Assembly: GCF_000833025.1 (NCBI RefSeq)
Contig: NZ_CP010817.1
Span: 496,001-560,000, forward strand
Direction of reading: 5' to 3'
From: Myroides profundi
GTDB lineage: Bacteria > Bacteroidota > Bacteroidia > Flavobacteriales > Flavobacteriaceae
Length of the DNA stretch: 64,000 nt
Shown here: in pieces, positions 63,889-64,000 of the stretch
Layout: every line of letters begins with the position of its first letter
Numbering within the stretch: position 1 is the first letter of the stretch
Position numbers and translations under genes: made by a program
The notes under the pieces: model-generated
The model's database searches: none
Seen by the model: the letters and a program-made list of their open reading frames with translations, nothing else
Told to the model about the DNA's origin: nothing

Positions 63889-64000
63889 TTATATCTCATA
63901 ATACTCGCGTTCCCATGTAGACTTAGGATTCCAGTTTATTAAGCTGTCTCCATATTTTTCTTTTTGATATGCTTGCATTAGTTTCAGTTTTTCTGGTATT
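63889..64000 (-). CDS. 3' end of an unknown gene (partial at window edge)
   Basis: A reverse frame enters at the right edge and ends at TAA 63889-63891. The visible C-terminus reads IPEKLKLMQAYQKEKYGDSL then INWNPKSTWEREYYEI, with normal codon use and high aromatic/charged content. No family recognised from 36 residues. The frame is open to the edge and the N-terminal part lies outside. Confidence 0.55.
   Translation of the reverse strand, partial: IPEKLKLMQAYQKEKYGDSLINWNPKSTWEREYYEI

Overview
The window is chromosomal DNA of a low-GC member of the Flavobacteriaceae (phylum Bacteroidota); a Myroides- or Flavobacterium-like genome fits best, but genus is an inference. The grounds are the gliding lipoprotein GldD beside ssb and mutY, DUF3078 and OmpA/PorT-type barrel proteins, many SPII lipoproteins, a leucine-dehydrogenase-type enzyme, the pyrH-frr and rplU-rpmA arrangements, promoters of the Bacteroidota form TTG-N17-23-TAnnTTTG, and the near absence of Shine-Dalgarno sequences. 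No tRNA, rRNA, CRISPR array, prophage or replication origin was seen.

Layout. 1-2 kb: 5'-coding part of a large outer-membrane TonB-dependent receptor (reverse strand, cut by the window edge), with a cluster of TGTTC/GAACA half-sites upstream. 2.4-5 kb: small XRE regulator, a stand-alone FabH and an AraC-family regulator. 5.1-11.4 kb: one reverse-strand operon tetR-tolC-MFP-RND, a complete tripartite efflux pump with an inverted-repeat operator. 11.4-12.4 kb: a gene-poor kilobase. 12.5-15.6 kb: unknown lipoprotein, polyprenyl synthase, small unknown protein, barrel protein. 15.7-19.8 kb: sucA-sucB (2-oxoglutarate dehydrogenase E1 and E2). 20.2-23.6 kb: nrdB-nrdA (class Ia ribonucleotide reductase). 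23.7-27.3 kb: small protein, WG-repeat-like anchored protein, AAA ATPase and dGTPase; the last two look like one operon. 27.4-33.5 kb: lipoprotein, rpmA/rplU, and a catalytic plus non-catalytic M16 peptidase pair. 33.6-35.8 kb: metal-binding-like HMA lipoprotein, then an intact IS3-family (IS150-like) element with ends, target duplication and frameshift site all visible.

35.8-40.2 kb: gldD-ssb-mutY on the reverse strand and hup, a 30-residue basic protein and rng on the forward strand; gldE, which lies between ssb and gldD in Flavobacterium johnsoniae, is missing here. 40.7-49.1 kb: tadA, a giant alpha-2-macroglobulin-like lipoprotein and pbpC in one direction (periplasmic defence plus peptidoglycan repair). 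49.2-52.9 kb: dxs, DUF3078 barrel, PorT-like barrel. 52.9-60.1 kb (reverse): degenerate PAP2-like membrane protein, rpoN, asnS, Leu/Glu dehydrogenase, frr, pyrH, patatin. 60.3-61.7 kb: mono-cysteine thioredoxin-like protein and a YiiX-type papain-fold enzyme. 61.7-64 kb: an accessory stretch with a small lipoprotein, a frameshifted gene remnant, degenerate inverted repeats, a gene with an EF-Tu domain-3-like start but no start codon, and the 3' end of an unknown gene.

Most of the window is housekeeping. No unmistakable new defence or conflict system is present. The most unusual observations are period-11 tandem repeats recurring in three separate intergenic regions, the AAA ATPase-dGTPase pair, the triplicated right end of the IS element, several perfect palindromes at promoters, and the decayed genes near 62-63.6 kb.
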